DNA of 11,516 nt. It comes from CAYRTD01 sp964426915 (GTDB lineage Bacteria; Bacteroidota; Bacteroidia; Bacteroidales; GCA-2748055). Both the position numbers and the translations under genes were made by a program. The stretch lies in contig CAYRTD010000126.1 of the NCBI GenBank assembly GCA_964426915.1, forward strand, positions 1-11,516, given 5' to 3'. The notes below the pieces were generated by a model. The model had not been told where the DNA came from. It ran no database searches and saw only the letters and a program-made list of their open reading frames with translations. This document shows, piece by piece, positions 1-7,406 of this stretch (within the stretch, counting starts at the first letter, position 1; each line of letters begins with the position of its first letter).

Positions 1-67
1 ATTAGCTTCGCTGAGCTCACCGCCATTTGGCGGATTCGGTTATGATCCAGACACTGACTTTATTGAC
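1..67 (+). repeat. Palindromic intergenic repeat, copy A (cut by window edge)
   Basis: This stretch matches the right-hand 67 bases of two other copies at 7407-7487 and 8201-8280, in the same orientation. It starts ATTAGCTTCGCTGAGCTCA, carries the perfect hairpin CCGCCA-TT-TGGCGG at 21-34, and ends TATTGAC. The first ~13 bases of the repeat (CTTGATCTCGAAC in the other copies) must lie left of the window. As with the other two copies, a minus-strand gene ends just to its right; here the strong terminator at 83-120 lies in between. No transposase is nearby, so it looks like a REP-like or non-autonomous element. This copy is the most diverged at its right end. Confidence 0.85.
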
Positions 68-82
68 AAACTCTCATAAATA

Positions 83-120
83 AAAAAAGAGGGCTGTTCT
101 CAGGAATGGCCCTCTTTTTT
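83..120. terminator. Strong bidirectional Rho-independent terminator
   Basis: The arms 83-94 (six A then GAGGGC) and 109-120 (GCCCTC then six T) are perfect complements. The stem continues inward through two G-U pairs and TTC/GAA to a TCAG tetraloop at 100-103, giving about 17 paired positions. A-run and T-run flank the GC core on both sides, so it can stop transcription in either direction. It ends the minus-strand small gene whose stop codon is at 131-133, and may also stop transcripts arriving from the left. Confidence 0.92.
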
Positions 121-130
121 AAAGTTCTTT

Positions 131-313
131 TTAGAATATCCTTTCAAAAATCTTTTGAAGGATCTCGTCGGGAGGTGAAAACTTAATTTTATTCAATAAC
201 TTCGCGATTTCAACTTCACTTTTGTCAGTTTCCATTAATTCCTGACATGTGTACAGTTCATTTTCTTCGTTAATATTATCATAAATAAAGAAAAAAGTAG
301 AGTTTTCTACCAT
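131..313 (-). CDS. Small orphan protein downstream of ECF sigma factor
   Basis: The gene encodes 60 residues starting MVENSTFFF and ending KIFERIF. A longer form would need a TTG two codons upstream at 319; the ATG at 311-313 is preferred. There is no signal peptide or membrane segment. It is acidic in the first half (NEENE, METDKSE), with one Cys, and the C-terminal third (PPDEILQKIFERIF) should form an amphipathic helix. I do not recognise a family. Small proteins of about 60-80 residues ending in a P-x-D-x-hydrophobic helix often follow ECF sigma genes in Bacteroidota, so a partner or regulator of the sigma factor is possible but unproven. No promoter is visible between it and the sigma gene. 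Transcripts would have to pass the hairpin at 318-378 and would end at 83-120. Confidence 0.6.
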   Translation of the reverse strand: MVENSTFFFIYDNINEENELYTCQELMETDKSEVEIAKLLNKIKFSPPDEILQKIFERIF

Positions 314-317
314 AGGC

Positions 318-378
318 AAAAAGGTTTAAGGATGTGTTTAAATATTTTATTAATTTTAACGCATCCTTAAACCTTTTT
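318..378 (-). terminator. Long perfect hairpin after sigma factor gene, possible attenuator
   Basis: Arms 318-338 (AAAAAGGTTTAAGGATGTGTT) and 358-378 pair over 21 positions with a single G-U and no mismatch. The loop of 19 bases is AT-rich. In the sigma-gene direction the right side reads CCTTTTT, so it resembles a weak-core terminator, and it is also symmetric. It begins 18 bases after the sigma factor stop codon and ends only four bases before the ATG of the small downstream gene. It could therefore terminate most transcripts, act as an mRNA-stabilising or RNase III-cleaved stem, or mask translation of the small gene. The structure is seen; its function is inferred. Confidence 0.7.
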
Positions 379-396
379 ATTGCAAAAAAAGAAAAA

Positions 397-987
397 TTAT
401 TTGAGGGTAAGAGAAATATTATGCTTTTCTATGAGTTTTCTGAGATTTATTAAAGCATAACGCATCCGTCCCAATGCTGTGTTAATACTCACATCTGTTT
501 GATCGGCAATCTCCTTAAAGCTTAAACCACCATAGTGTCGTAAAAGAATTACTTCCTTCTGATCATCGGGCAGTTTTTCAATCAATTTGCGTACATCTGA
601 CTGAATTTGACCTTCAATAAGGTTATCTTCAATATTCTTATCCGACATTTTCCTGGAATTGAAAATATCTGTTTCATAATCATCGTTGGAAAGGGTATTT
701 AGTTGTTTTTCCTTTCTAAAATGATCAATGATGAGATTATGGGCTATACGGATAACCCAGGAAAGAAATCTGCCGTTATCTTTGTATTTCCCTCTTTTTA
801 GTGATTGTATCACTTTAATAAACGTATCCTGGAAAATATCCTGGGCAAGTTGCTCGTTTTTAACAATGAGCACGATGTAGGTGTAAACTTTGGATTTGTG
901 CCGGTTGACCAGAATCTCAATACTGTTTTGTTTACCATTTATGAATTCTGTAACGAGTTCATAATCAGACTTAACTTTTGCTTTCAC
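397..987 (-). CDS. ECF-type RNA polymerase sigma factor (sigma-70 family)
   Basis: The 196-residue protein is a group 4 (ECF) sigma factor that would direct RNA polymerase to a specific promoter set. Region 2 spans about residues 24-92, with the core-binding stretch LAQDIFQDTFIKVIQ and the -10 recognition stretch FLSWVIRIAHNLIIDHFRK. Region 4 spans about 132-184, with LPDDQKEVILLRHYGGLSF and the helix-turn-helix FKEIADQTDVSINTALGRMR. A charged linker of about 40 residues joins them. Length is normal for the family. The start is GTG at 985-987, chosen because a perfect AGGAGG lies five bases upstream. No anti-sigma factor with a membrane segment is adjacent; only the 60-residue protein follows. 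It is transcribed divergently from uvrA. The specific ECF subgroup and signal cannot be told from sequence alone. Confidence 0.95.
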   Translation of the reverse strand: MKAKVKSDYELVTEFINGKQNSIEILVNRHKSKVYTYIVLIVKNEQLAQDIFQDTFIKVIQSLKRGKYKDNGRFLSWVIRIAHNLIIDHFRKEKQLNTLSNDDYETDIFNSRKMSDKNIEDNLIEGQIQSDVRKLIEKLPDDQKEVILLRHYGGLSFKEIADQTDVSINTALGRMRYALINLRKLIEKHNISLTLK

Positions 988-992
988 GTAAA

Positions 993-998
993 CCTCCT
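993..998 (-). promoter_or_regulatory. Perfect Shine-Dalgarno deciding the GTG start of the sigma gene
   Basis: On the minus strand AGAGGAGGTTTAC precedes GTG, placing AGGAGG five bases before the start codon. Such a strong site is unusual here: the other genes in the window have AT-rich leaders without one. It makes the GTG at 985-987 the likely start and suggests efficient or separately controlled translation of the sigma factor. Confidence 0.8.
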
Positions 999-1105
999 CT
1001 AATTGATTAGTTGAGTAGATCTGGTTCTATAGGCATTCCTCCATTTTAATTTGATAATTATGCAAAGGCGAAAATAACTGAAAAAAATCTTTCTGCAAAA
1101 AATAT

Positions 1106-1113
1106 TACTTTTG
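1106..1113 (+). promoter_or_regulatory. Probable -7 element of the uvrA promoter
   Basis: TACTTTTG matches the Bacteroidota -7 consensus TAnnTTTG and would start transcription near 1120, giving a 5' leader of about 47 bases before the uvrA ATG. No good TTTG is found 19-21 bases upstream; the sequence there is A-rich. The call therefore rests on the -7 box and position only. Confidence 0.45.
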
Positions 1114-1166
1114 TCTTAAGTTAAATTATATTAAATATAAGATTTTAACATTTTTACGCAAATTAT

Positions 1167-3968
1167 ATGCCAGAAGTTACAGATATAGATAATGCACTTA
1201 TTACTATAAAGGGAGCAAGGGTTCATAACCTAAAAAATATTGATCTTGATATCCCCCGGGATGAGTTTGTGGTTGTTACAGGATTGTCCGGATCCGGTAA
1301 ATCTTCACTTGCTTTTGATACCCTTTACGCCGAAGGTCAGAGAAGATATGTTGAAAGTTTATCGTCCTATGCCCGTCAGTTTTTGGGAAGAATTGATAAG
1401 CCCGATGTAGATTACATTCATGGCATTCCTCCTGCCGTGGCTATTGAACAAAAGGTAAATACCCGAAACCCAAGATCCACGGTAGGAACATCAACAGAAA
1501 TTTATGATTATTTAAAATTACTATATGCAAGGATAGGGAAGACATACTCTCCGGTTTCGGGAGAAGAGGTGAGAAAGCATAGCATTTCCGATGTTGTTGA
1601 TCATATATTGTCGTATGACAGAGGAGAAAGGCTTCTTCTTCTTACACCTTTTATATGTTGTAACGGCAGCGATGTGGATTATCAGCTCGAGGTATACCTT
1701 CGGCAGGGGATTACCAGGCTTGAGATCGATACAGATATCTACAAAATTGAAGAGGTCCTGAAAGATAAATCGCTTACAGAGCGGGCTCCGGGTCAGAATC
1801 TAATTATCGACAGACTGGTTGTTCAGGATGACGAAGATTCCATTTCCCGGTATGCTGATTCAGTTCAATCGGCATTTAATATTGGTAAGGGGTTGTGCCA
1901 CATTCGCAAATCCGATGAAAAAAGTCATATCGAATTTTCAGAAAAATTTGAAGCCGACGGGATAGAATTTGAAGAACCATCAGAACATATGCTCAGCTTC
2001 AATAATCCGGTGGGAGCATGCCCCTTATGTGAAGGCTATGGAAAAATAATTGGTATTGATGAGGATCTGGTTATTCCCAATAAAAGTTTATCGGTATATG
2101 AGAACGCCGTTGCCTGCTGGAGAGGGGAGAAAATGTCAAAATGGAAGGATAAACTGATTTACAGTGCAGATAAATTTAACTTCCCAATTCACACGCCCTA
2201 TTCAAAATTAAGCGATGAGCAAAAAGAATTGTTATGGACAGGAAACCGCTATTTTAAAGGAATACATGCATTTTTTAAAAAACTGGAGGAGAAAAAATAT
2301 AAAATTCAATACCGGGTAATGCTTTCCCGGTACATGGGAAAAACCATTTGCACCGAATGCAGAGGTTCACGCCTTAAAAAGGAAGCATCCTATATTAAAA
2401 TAAATGATACGGCAATCACCGAACTTGTCGTATTGGCTATAGATCAGCTTCAGCTTTTTTTCGATGAGCTAAAACTTACGGAAAAAGAAAAAAAAATTGC
2501 GGGAAGGCTTCTGATTGAAATTCGAAACCGTATCTCATTTCTGCTTAACGTAGGATTAGGCTATTTAACCCTCAACCGATTGTCATCGACTCTTTCAGGG
2601 GGAGAGTCCCAGCGGATCAATCTTGCTACGTCGCTTGGCAGTAGTCTGGTCGGATCTCTTTACATCCTTGATGAGCCCAGTATCGGACTTCATCCCAGGG
2701 ATACCCATCTGCTGATCGATGTTTTAAGAGGGCTGAAAGAGCTTGGCAATACCCTCGTGGTAGTTGAACATGATGAGGATATTATAAAGGCTGCCGATAC
2801 CATTATTGATATAGGCCCCCTTGCAGGAAGACTCGGAGGGGAGATCGTTTACCAGGGTAAAATTTCAGGTTTATTGAAAAGTACAAAAAGTCTGACAGCC
2901 GATTACCTGCAGGGAAGGAAAAAAATACCTGTACCATCCTATCGGAGAAAATGGAGTGATTATATTGAATTAAGAGGAGTTAGGGAGAATAACCTTAAAA
3001 ATATCAATGTCCGGATTCCCCTGAATGTAATGACGGTGGTTACAGGAGTTAGTGGAAGCGGCAAATCTTCCCTTGTGGGAGATGTTTTGTATCCTGCTTT
3101 AAATAAACTAATTAACGGGGCAGGGGGGAAGGCAGGAAAGTTTGATGAAATTTCCGGCGATATTTCCAGAATAAAAAATATTGAACTGGTAGATCAGAAT
3201 CCTATCGGAAGATCCTCCAGATCAAATCCTGTTACTTATCTTAAGGCATACGACGAGATCAGGAAGTTATATTCCCAACAGCAGGCTTCCATACAAAATG
3301 GTTTCAAGCCCAGTCATTTTTCTTTCAATATCGATGGTGGCAGATGTGAAGAATGTCAGGGAGAAGGTATTATAAGGGTGGAAATGCAATTTATGGCCGA
3401 TGTACATTTGCTATGTGAAAGTTGTAAGGGCAGAAGATTTAAGGATGACATTCTGGAAGTAAAATATAAAACAAAAAGTATACATGATATACTTGAGATG
3501 ACGGTAAATGAAGCCATAGATTTTTTTTCCGTCCGGAAGTCTGACCCCGGGGCAAGAATTGCAGGCAAGTTAAAGCCTCTGCAGGATGTAGGACTTGGAT
3601 ATATTAAGCTTGGACAGTCCTCCAGCACTTTGAGCGGGGGAGAAAGTCAGAGAGTTAAACTTGCTTATTTTCTTTCAAAGGAAGGTGCCTCAGAATCCAT
3701 GTTCTTTATTTTTGATGAACCGACAACAGGTTTGCATTTTCACGATATCAATAAGCTTCTCGCTGCATTTAATGCTCTTATAAAAAAAGGTCACACTATT
3801 CTTGTTATTGAACATAATCTTGAGATTGTTAAATCAGCAGACTGGATCATTGATCTTGGACCGGAGGGAGGCGAAAAAGGCGGCGAAGTAGTATTTGAAG
3901 GAACACCGGAAGAACTGGTGAATAAAGAAAAGTCATATACCGGTAAATACCTGAAGGCTAAATTGTAA
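1167..3968 (+). CDS. uvrA: UvrABC system protein A (excinuclease ATPase subunit)
   Basis: The 933-residue protein is a full-length UvrA, the dimeric ABC ATPase that scans DNA for bulky damage and loads UvrB in nucleotide excision repair. The first ATPase half has Walker A GLSGSGKSS at 39-47, signature LSGGESQR at 476-483, Walker B LYILDEP at 498-504 and switch His535. The second has GVSGSGKSS at 627-635, signature at 822-829, FIFDEPTTGLHF near 847-858 and His883. Zinc-site cysteines are seen at 285/288, 395/398 and, as a complete set, 727/730/750/753. The CxxC that precedes 285/288 in E. coli UvrA is absent: that place reads EKFEADGIEF, a form I recall from Bacteroidota UvrA proteins. Start is ATG after an AT-rich leader without Shine-Dalgarno. 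It may be one of two uvrA paralogues, which is common in the phylum. It is divergent from the sigma gene. Confidence 0.97.
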   Translation: MPEVTDIDNALITIKGARVHNLKNIDLDIPRDEFVVVTGLSGSGKSSLAFDTLYAEGQRRYVESLSSYARQFLGRIDKPDVDYIHGIPPAVAIEQKVNTRNPRSTVGTSTEIYDYLKLLYARIGKTYSPVSGEEVRKHSISDVVDHILSYDRGERLLLLTPFICCNGSDVDYQLEVYLRQGITRLEIDTDIYKIEEVLKDKSLTERAPGQNLIIDRLVVQDDEDSISRYADSVQSAFNIGKGLCHIRKSDEKSHIEFSEKFEADGIEFEEPSEHMLSFNNPVGACPLCEGYGKIIGIDEDLVIPNKSLSVYENAVACWRGEKMSKWKDKLIYSADKFNFPIHTPYSKLSDEQKELLWTGNRYFKGIHAFFKKLEEKKYKIQYRVMLSRYMGKTICTECRGSRLKKEASYIKINDTAITELVVLAIDQLQLFFDELKLTEKEKKIAGRLLIEIRNRISFLLNVGLGYLTLNRLSSTLSGGESQRINLATSLGSSLVGSLYILDEPSIGLHPRDTHLLIDVLRGLKELGNTLVVVEHDEDIIKAADTIIDIGPLAGRLGGEIVYQGKISGLLKSTKSLTADYLQGRKKIPVPSYRRKWSDYIELRGVRENNLKNINVRIPLNVMTVVTGVSGSGKSSLVGDVLYPALNKLINGAGGKAGKFDEISGDISRIKNIELVDQNPIGRSSRSNPVTYLKAYDEIRKLYSQQQASIQNGFKPSHFSFNIDGGRCEECQGEGIIRVEMQFMADVHLLCESCKGRRFKDDILEVKYKTKSIHDILEMTVNEAIDFFSVRKSDPGARIAGKLKPLQDVGLGYIKLGQSSSTLSGGESQRVKLAYFLSKEGASESMFFIFDEPTTGLHFHDINKLLAAFNALIKKGHTILVIEHNLEIVKSADWIIDLGPEGGEKGGEVVFEGTPEELVNKEKSYTGKYLKAKL

Positions 3969-4018
3969 CAGTATTTTTTTAAGAACCGATTATTTATTAT
4001 AGGTTTGCTGAAAAATTC

Positions 4019-4079
4019 TGTAGCACATCAGCTACAAGGCGGCAAAGCGAAGCTGTATACTAATACTGCAAGCTGCAGT
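4019..4079. repeat. Pair of hairpins downstream of uvrA
   Basis: Two short perfect inverted repeats lie here: TGTAGC-ACATCA-GCTACA at 4019-4036 and ACTGCA-AGC-TGCAGT at 4065-4079. Between them, minus strand, lies AGCTTCGCT followed by a GCCGCC-like run, which resembles the core AGCTTCGCT...CCGCC of the repeats at 1, 7407 and 8201. This may be a decayed relative of that family. It sits between the 3' ends of convergent uvrA and the DUF4197 gene, where a terminator role is possible, but no T-run follows either stem. Confidence 0.45.
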
Positions 4080-4242
4080 CAACATAGTAGATGAAGGCTA
4101 CAGGCTAACAAACTATTGATTCTTAGAAAATACAAAGTTAATTGCAATTATAAGTAAAAAACCCTACATTATATAAATGATGTGCGTCTGTAACGTATTC
4201 ATTAAGAGGATATATCGTGTTTTTTAACAGACCCTGTTATAA

Positions 4243-5070
4243 TCAGTTCATCGTACTGCCAAAAACTTTTCTCAGAATATTTCCTGCGGAGGTTTTTGCC
4301 CATGCCATTGGGTCTTTTCTGATTTTCTTTTCTTCAAGGGCCACCTTAAAAAAAAGGCCATCCAGGGCTTCTTCGGTAACATATGCCCCAAGATCAGTGT
4401 TTTCCACCGGACTTATCGATCCAAGGGATCGTCTTGCCACGGTATTATATCCTGTAGTTAAAGAATTCCATATCTGATTTGGAGAATAATTTCCTATAAG
4501 CTTACGGTCGAGGCTAAGATTTACTATTGGAGCAAACTCATTCCTCAGTTGTTTTCTTGTTGTTGAATTCAGATAAGATGTTGCTGCTGTTGAGTCAAAT
4601 CCCGAAGCAGAGGGACCTGCGGGATTTTTACCCTTTAGAATACTCATTCCGTCTCTTATGGACATTCCGGTTATGGCATCCTTGAAAACAGGTCCTGCCT
4701 TTTTTGCGGCATCTTCGGCTGCGCGGTTAAGAGCCAGGATTGTCTCTTCAATTTTATTATCAACACCAAGTGCCCGGACAAGCGGATGATCCCTGTTTTC
4801 GTATATTACGGATGCTTCCGGAGGCAAAAAGATCTTAATTGCTTCATCCCTGTAAAAGCCATTTATTTTGGATGTGGTAGTAACTGAAGAATCCGTTCCA
4901 ACTTTTAAGGCTGTCTTAAGGCCTTCAATTATTTCGGATTCGGATAAAGATGTTCCATTTTCTTCACCAATTGTCACAGCTTTTTCAATAATACTATCAC
5001 AGGAAGGGACACTAAAAGGACTGAAGATTAGTCCTACACTCAAAATTACCAGGAAAAGGCCATGTTTCAT
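4243..5070 (-). CDS. DUF4197 domain protein, exported (possible lipoprotein)
   Basis: The 275-residue protein matches the DUF4197 pattern along its length. Conserved stretches I recognise are EIIEGLKTALKVG (47-59), NGFYRDEAIKIFLPPE (70-85), LNRAAEDAAKKAGPVFKDAI (114-133), the D-G-x-S-I-L-K-G turn at 140-147, STAATSYLNSTTRKQL (160-175), FAPIVNLSLD (179-188) and the end EEKKIRKDP...LRKVFG. The N-terminus is a signal peptide. VPSC at 21-24 could be a lipobox with Cys24, though Pro at that place is atypical. Function of the family is unknown. It is the last of three consecutive genes for exported proteins on this strand, 178 bases after the previous one, with no clear promoter of its own. The start ATG is unambiguous. 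Stop is TGA at 4243-4245. Confidence 0.88.
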   Translation of the reverse strand: MKHGLFLVILSVGLIFSPFSVPSCDSIIEKAVTIGEENGTSLSESEIIEGLKTALKVGTDSSVTTTSKINGFYRDEAIKIFLPPEASVIYENRDHPLVRALGVDNKIEETILALNRAAEDAAKKAGPVFKDAITGMSIRDGMSILKGKNPAGPSASGFDSTAATSYLNSTTRKQLRNEFAPIVNLSLDRKLIGNYSPNQIWNSLTTGYNTVARRSLGSISPVENTDLGAYVTEEALDGLFFKVALEEKKIRKDPMAWAKTSAGNILRKVFGSTMN

Positions 5071-5248
5071 AAGCTTAAATTTTTGCCCTTCTCTTCTCTG
5101 CAGGTGTCAAATAATACAATAGTAATGAAAACATTAATACCCTGTCCTTTAAAAAGAAGGCTGATAAAATCTTGGAAAAACGAGGATCAGGCTGTTTAAC
5201 TTTCGGGTAGCTTCCTGTTTTTTTTGCCGGAAATAATTTTACGATATT

Positions 5249-5689
5249 CTATTCTTCCTTGAAACCAAACATAATGGCGACACATCCCTCACGGGGTTCC
5301 TCAGCAAGTCCATCTGTAACGGGAACTTTTACAACAATTTTTAATTGTTGACTTGACTCAAGTTTGAAATCCCATTTCCATTCATAGTCGTTATATTTGT
5401 TATTATAAAGTACTTTGCCACTACCATCGACAATACTGAATTCTATATCCCCCAGGTTATTTGCTCCACAAACACCAATGCGGTAATCCGTACCGGAATA
5501 AAATGTTTTATAAAGTTCAGCTTCTTCACCTTCAAGCAGAACGGCAGCATGATAATTACCATCATGCTGATACGGCGTAAGACCTACTTTACAGGTGTTT
5601 TTTGCAAATTGTTTACACTGTGCCTGGGAAGTGGATGGAATTACAATGAAGCTTAACAGTAGCAGGCTTACAAACAAACTTCTTTTCAT
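5249..5689 (-). CDS. Small secreted protein of unknown function
   Basis: The 146-residue form starts MKRSLFVSLLLLSF and has a clean signal peptide with cleavage likely at SQA-Q near residue 24. An in-frame ATG at 5705-5707 would add MPNTFI; it lies one base from the upstream stop and could be used by coupling, but the signal peptide favours the inner start. The mature protein begins QCKQFAKNTC and has four cysteines (25, 33, 74, 136), enough for two disulfides in the periplasm or outside. The alternating pattern in AELYKTFYSGTDYRIGVCG and the following DIEFSIVDGSGKVLYNN suggests a beta-sandwich. I recognise the style from Bacteroidota hypothetical proteins but know no function. It directly follows the lipoprotein gene, so the two are probably one transcript and may work together. 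Confidence 0.85.
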   Translation of the reverse strand: MKRSLFVSLLLLSFIVIPSTSQAQCKQFAKNTCKVGLTPYQHDGNYHAAVLLEGEEAELYKTFYSGTDYRIGVCGANNLGDIEFSIVDGSGKVLYNNKYNDYEWKWDFKLESSQQLKIVVKVPVTDGLAEEPREGCVAIMFGFKEE

Positions 5690-5708
5690 AATGAAGGTAT
5701 TTGGCATT

Positions 5709-6647
5709 TTATGAAATGTATCGGGTTCTTAATTCATTTACTTTTACAGCAAGTTCTTCAAAGATTTCTCTGGTAATATCGATAGTCGATTCTGATTTGA
5801 GTGTTGTGATATTGGTCTTCGGATCTTCTACTGCTGTTATTTCGGAGCGATCGACCTCAATTTTATCATAGATAGCTTTAAGTTCCATAATGTCATTCAG
5901 GAGTGACTGTACCTCAATACTCTCTTTATTATTTTCAAGAAGATTAACAACAATATCCATGGAAAGTTTTTGATCGACGATCCGTTCAACCAAAGCGTTT
6001 GTGTTCAGGTCGACTCCCTCCGGCACAAGGTTTGTAGCTATATACAGGCCTTCCACCCAGCCACCTACAAGGATTATGGCGGAAGTCGCCTGAAGTCCTC
6101 TGTCTTCAAGAAAAGAGGAGGAGTTAAGTAAAGTTTCCGAAATAATATCTATTATAATGTCCCTGTTATTCAGGTTTTCTTCAAGACGCTGAATGGTTTC
6201 ATTATCAATGGCATCGAGTATTTCAAGACCATCAGCCATTTTTTTGGCAGCGTTAATGTAATTAAGAGTGGCCTGGGTCTGATCAAAAAAACTTGCGTAA
6301 CTAAGATCGGTTGAATATATGCCAAGGTTCAGGGCCATCTGCATGTTGGTGTTATAGCCGTCGGCATTGGATACTGGATTCATAAGACTTTCATCATAAG
6401 AGGCGTTTGCGGTCTTGATCAGCATAGCAGTTTCAAGCGGGGAGGGAAGGGAATAAAAAATTCTTTTCGCGGTATTGATCTTTTCCATAAGATCATCATC
6501 CAGCTCTTTATTAAAGTCTTCTGAAAGTTCACTATTATTTTTATCCTTCTGACTGGAGCTGTCAGTTTTACATCCTCCGAATACCAGTGAAAGTATTACA
6601 AAACTGAGGAGTAAGAATTTTGAACTATCCGGAATTTTATTCTTCAT
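5709..6647 (-). CDS. Lipoprotein of unknown function
   Basis: The 312-residue protein has a lipoprotein signal peptide: basic start, hydrophobic stretch 11-23 and FGGC with Cys26 as the likely lipidated residue. A Ser/Lys/Asp/Glu-rich linker follows (27-53). The rest is predicted mostly helical, with YSLPSPLETAMLIKTA (65-80), then ALNLGIYSTDLSYASFFDQT (105-124), a pattern I recall from a widespread uncharacterised Bacteroidota lipoprotein family. A hydrophobic helix near 187-205 (ATSAIILVGGWVEGLYIA) is probably buried rather than a membrane segment. The gene leads a three-gene run of exported proteins and has a well-matched promoter at 6731-6763. The next gene begins 1-19 bases after its stop. 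It should be anchored in the outer or inner membrane facing the periplasm. Confidence 0.88.
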   Translation of the reverse strand: MKNKIPDSSKFLLLSFVILSLVFGGCKTDSSSQKDKNNSELSEDFNKELDDDLMEKINTAKRIFYSLPSPLETAMLIKTANASYDESLMNPVSNADGYNTNMQMALNLGIYSTDLSYASFFDQTQATLNYINAAKKMADGLEILDAIDNETIQRLEENLNNRDIIIDIISETLLNSSSFLEDRGLQATSAIILVGGWVEGLYIATNLVPEGVDLNTNALVERIVDQKLSMDIVVNLLENNKESIEVQSLLNDIMELKAIYDKIEVDRSEITAVEDPKTNITTLKSESTIDITREIFEELAVKVNELRTRYIS

Positions 6648-6730
6648 AGAGAACAGGTTTTATGATTCTGACTTGGAATGTCTGTATTATTGCAGTAGTA
6701 AAATTAACACTTTTTTTATTAATTCAAAAC

Positions 6731-6763
6731 CAAATATAATGCTGGTTTCAACGTGTGAACAAA
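6731..6763 (-). promoter_or_regulatory. Bacteroidota housekeeping promoter for the lipoprotein operon
   Basis: On the minus strand TTTG (6763-6760), a 21-base spacer and TATATTTG (6738-6731) match the Bacteroidota consensus TTTG-N19-21-TAnnTTTG. Transcription would start near 6724, about 77 bases before the ATG at 6647. Both elements and the spacing fit, so this is one of the two best promoter calls in the window. Confidence 0.7.
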
Positions 6764-7404
6764 TCTATAAAAAAGCTTTGAATATGCATTTATCTTTTTT
6801 CAACAATTACTCAGTTCACATGATTATAATACAGTTTACTATTGTACCTATGTCAATTAAATACGAGAAATCGGGTCAATGGTTTAGATTTTTACTGGAA
6901 AAAAAATGTTTTTTTCGTCTACTCTACACTTTATTGACCCACGCTAAGCTGTATTATGTAAAAAAAATGGATGAATGCAAGTAAGCAATTGTACATCAAT
7001 GCAATACAAACACTCATTAAAAAAGTAAATTTATTCATTATTTACAAGTGCGGCCATTTCAAAGAATCTGGCCGTTGCGAAACCCTTGAAATGGAAAGCT
7101 ATATTTTCGGATTCCGATGGCCGGCATCTGCTCTAAACTTGCCACATTAATAATACAGGCCAGGTATAATTTTACCGTAAAGACGGGCTCAAAAAAAATC
7201 GGATAAATAGGGCTAAGCTATATCTTAAGATCTGTAAAATAACGATTCATGTCTGATAAGGAACTGTTTATCAGTTATTAGAAGATTAATAGGGAAGCAT
7301 TATTACGAAGTGCTTTCCAGAGTAAAAAAAAGAGGAATTGAAAAAACAGAGTATAATACCCGGACAGCGGTAGCGAAGTTCGTTTTCATTCGGTTCTGTG
7401 CTGC
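6764..7404. other. Gene-poor stretch with nested inverted repeats
   Basis: I see no convincing gene here. The only sizeable open frame (plus strand, 6673-6984) needs a TTG start, has low-complexity AT-driven composition and crosses the promoter of the lipoprotein gene. The stretch does hold structure. CGGCCA 7051-7056 pairs with TGGCCG 7069-7074. CCATTTCAA 7054-7062 pairs with TTGAAATGG 7086-7094. CGGCCAT 7051-7057 can also pair with ATGGCCG 7117-7123. CTGATAA 7253-7259 pairs with TTATCAG 7268-7274. The stems at 7051-7123 are mutually exclusive. They could be a decayed mobile-element end, a small RNA or REP-like repeats; nothing decides between these. Confidence 0.5.
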
Positions 7405-7406
7405 GC

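Noticed and set aside
314..319. TTG start extending the small gene by two codons
   Set aside because: A normal ATG lies at 311-313, and the TTG overlaps the base of the hairpin stem.
3356..3628. Minus-strand frame of 90 codons inside uvrA
   Set aside because: It lies fully opposite the second zinc module and signature of UvrA, with no independent features.
5125..5199. Plus-strand frame of 24 codons starting MKTLIPCPLKRR
   Set aside because: It is very short, has no promoter or Shine-Dalgarno, and lies opposite the minus-strand gene run; chance is the simplest explanation.
5690..5707. Upstream ATG of the small secreted protein (adds MPNTFI)
   Set aside because: The inner ATG gives a standard signal peptide MKRSLFVSLLLL; the longer form is possible by coupling but less likely.
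6673..6984. Plus-strand open frame of 103 codons
   Set aside because: It needs a TTG start, has a composition driven by AT-rich DNA, shows no domain, and overlaps the well-matched minus-strand promoter at 6731-6763.
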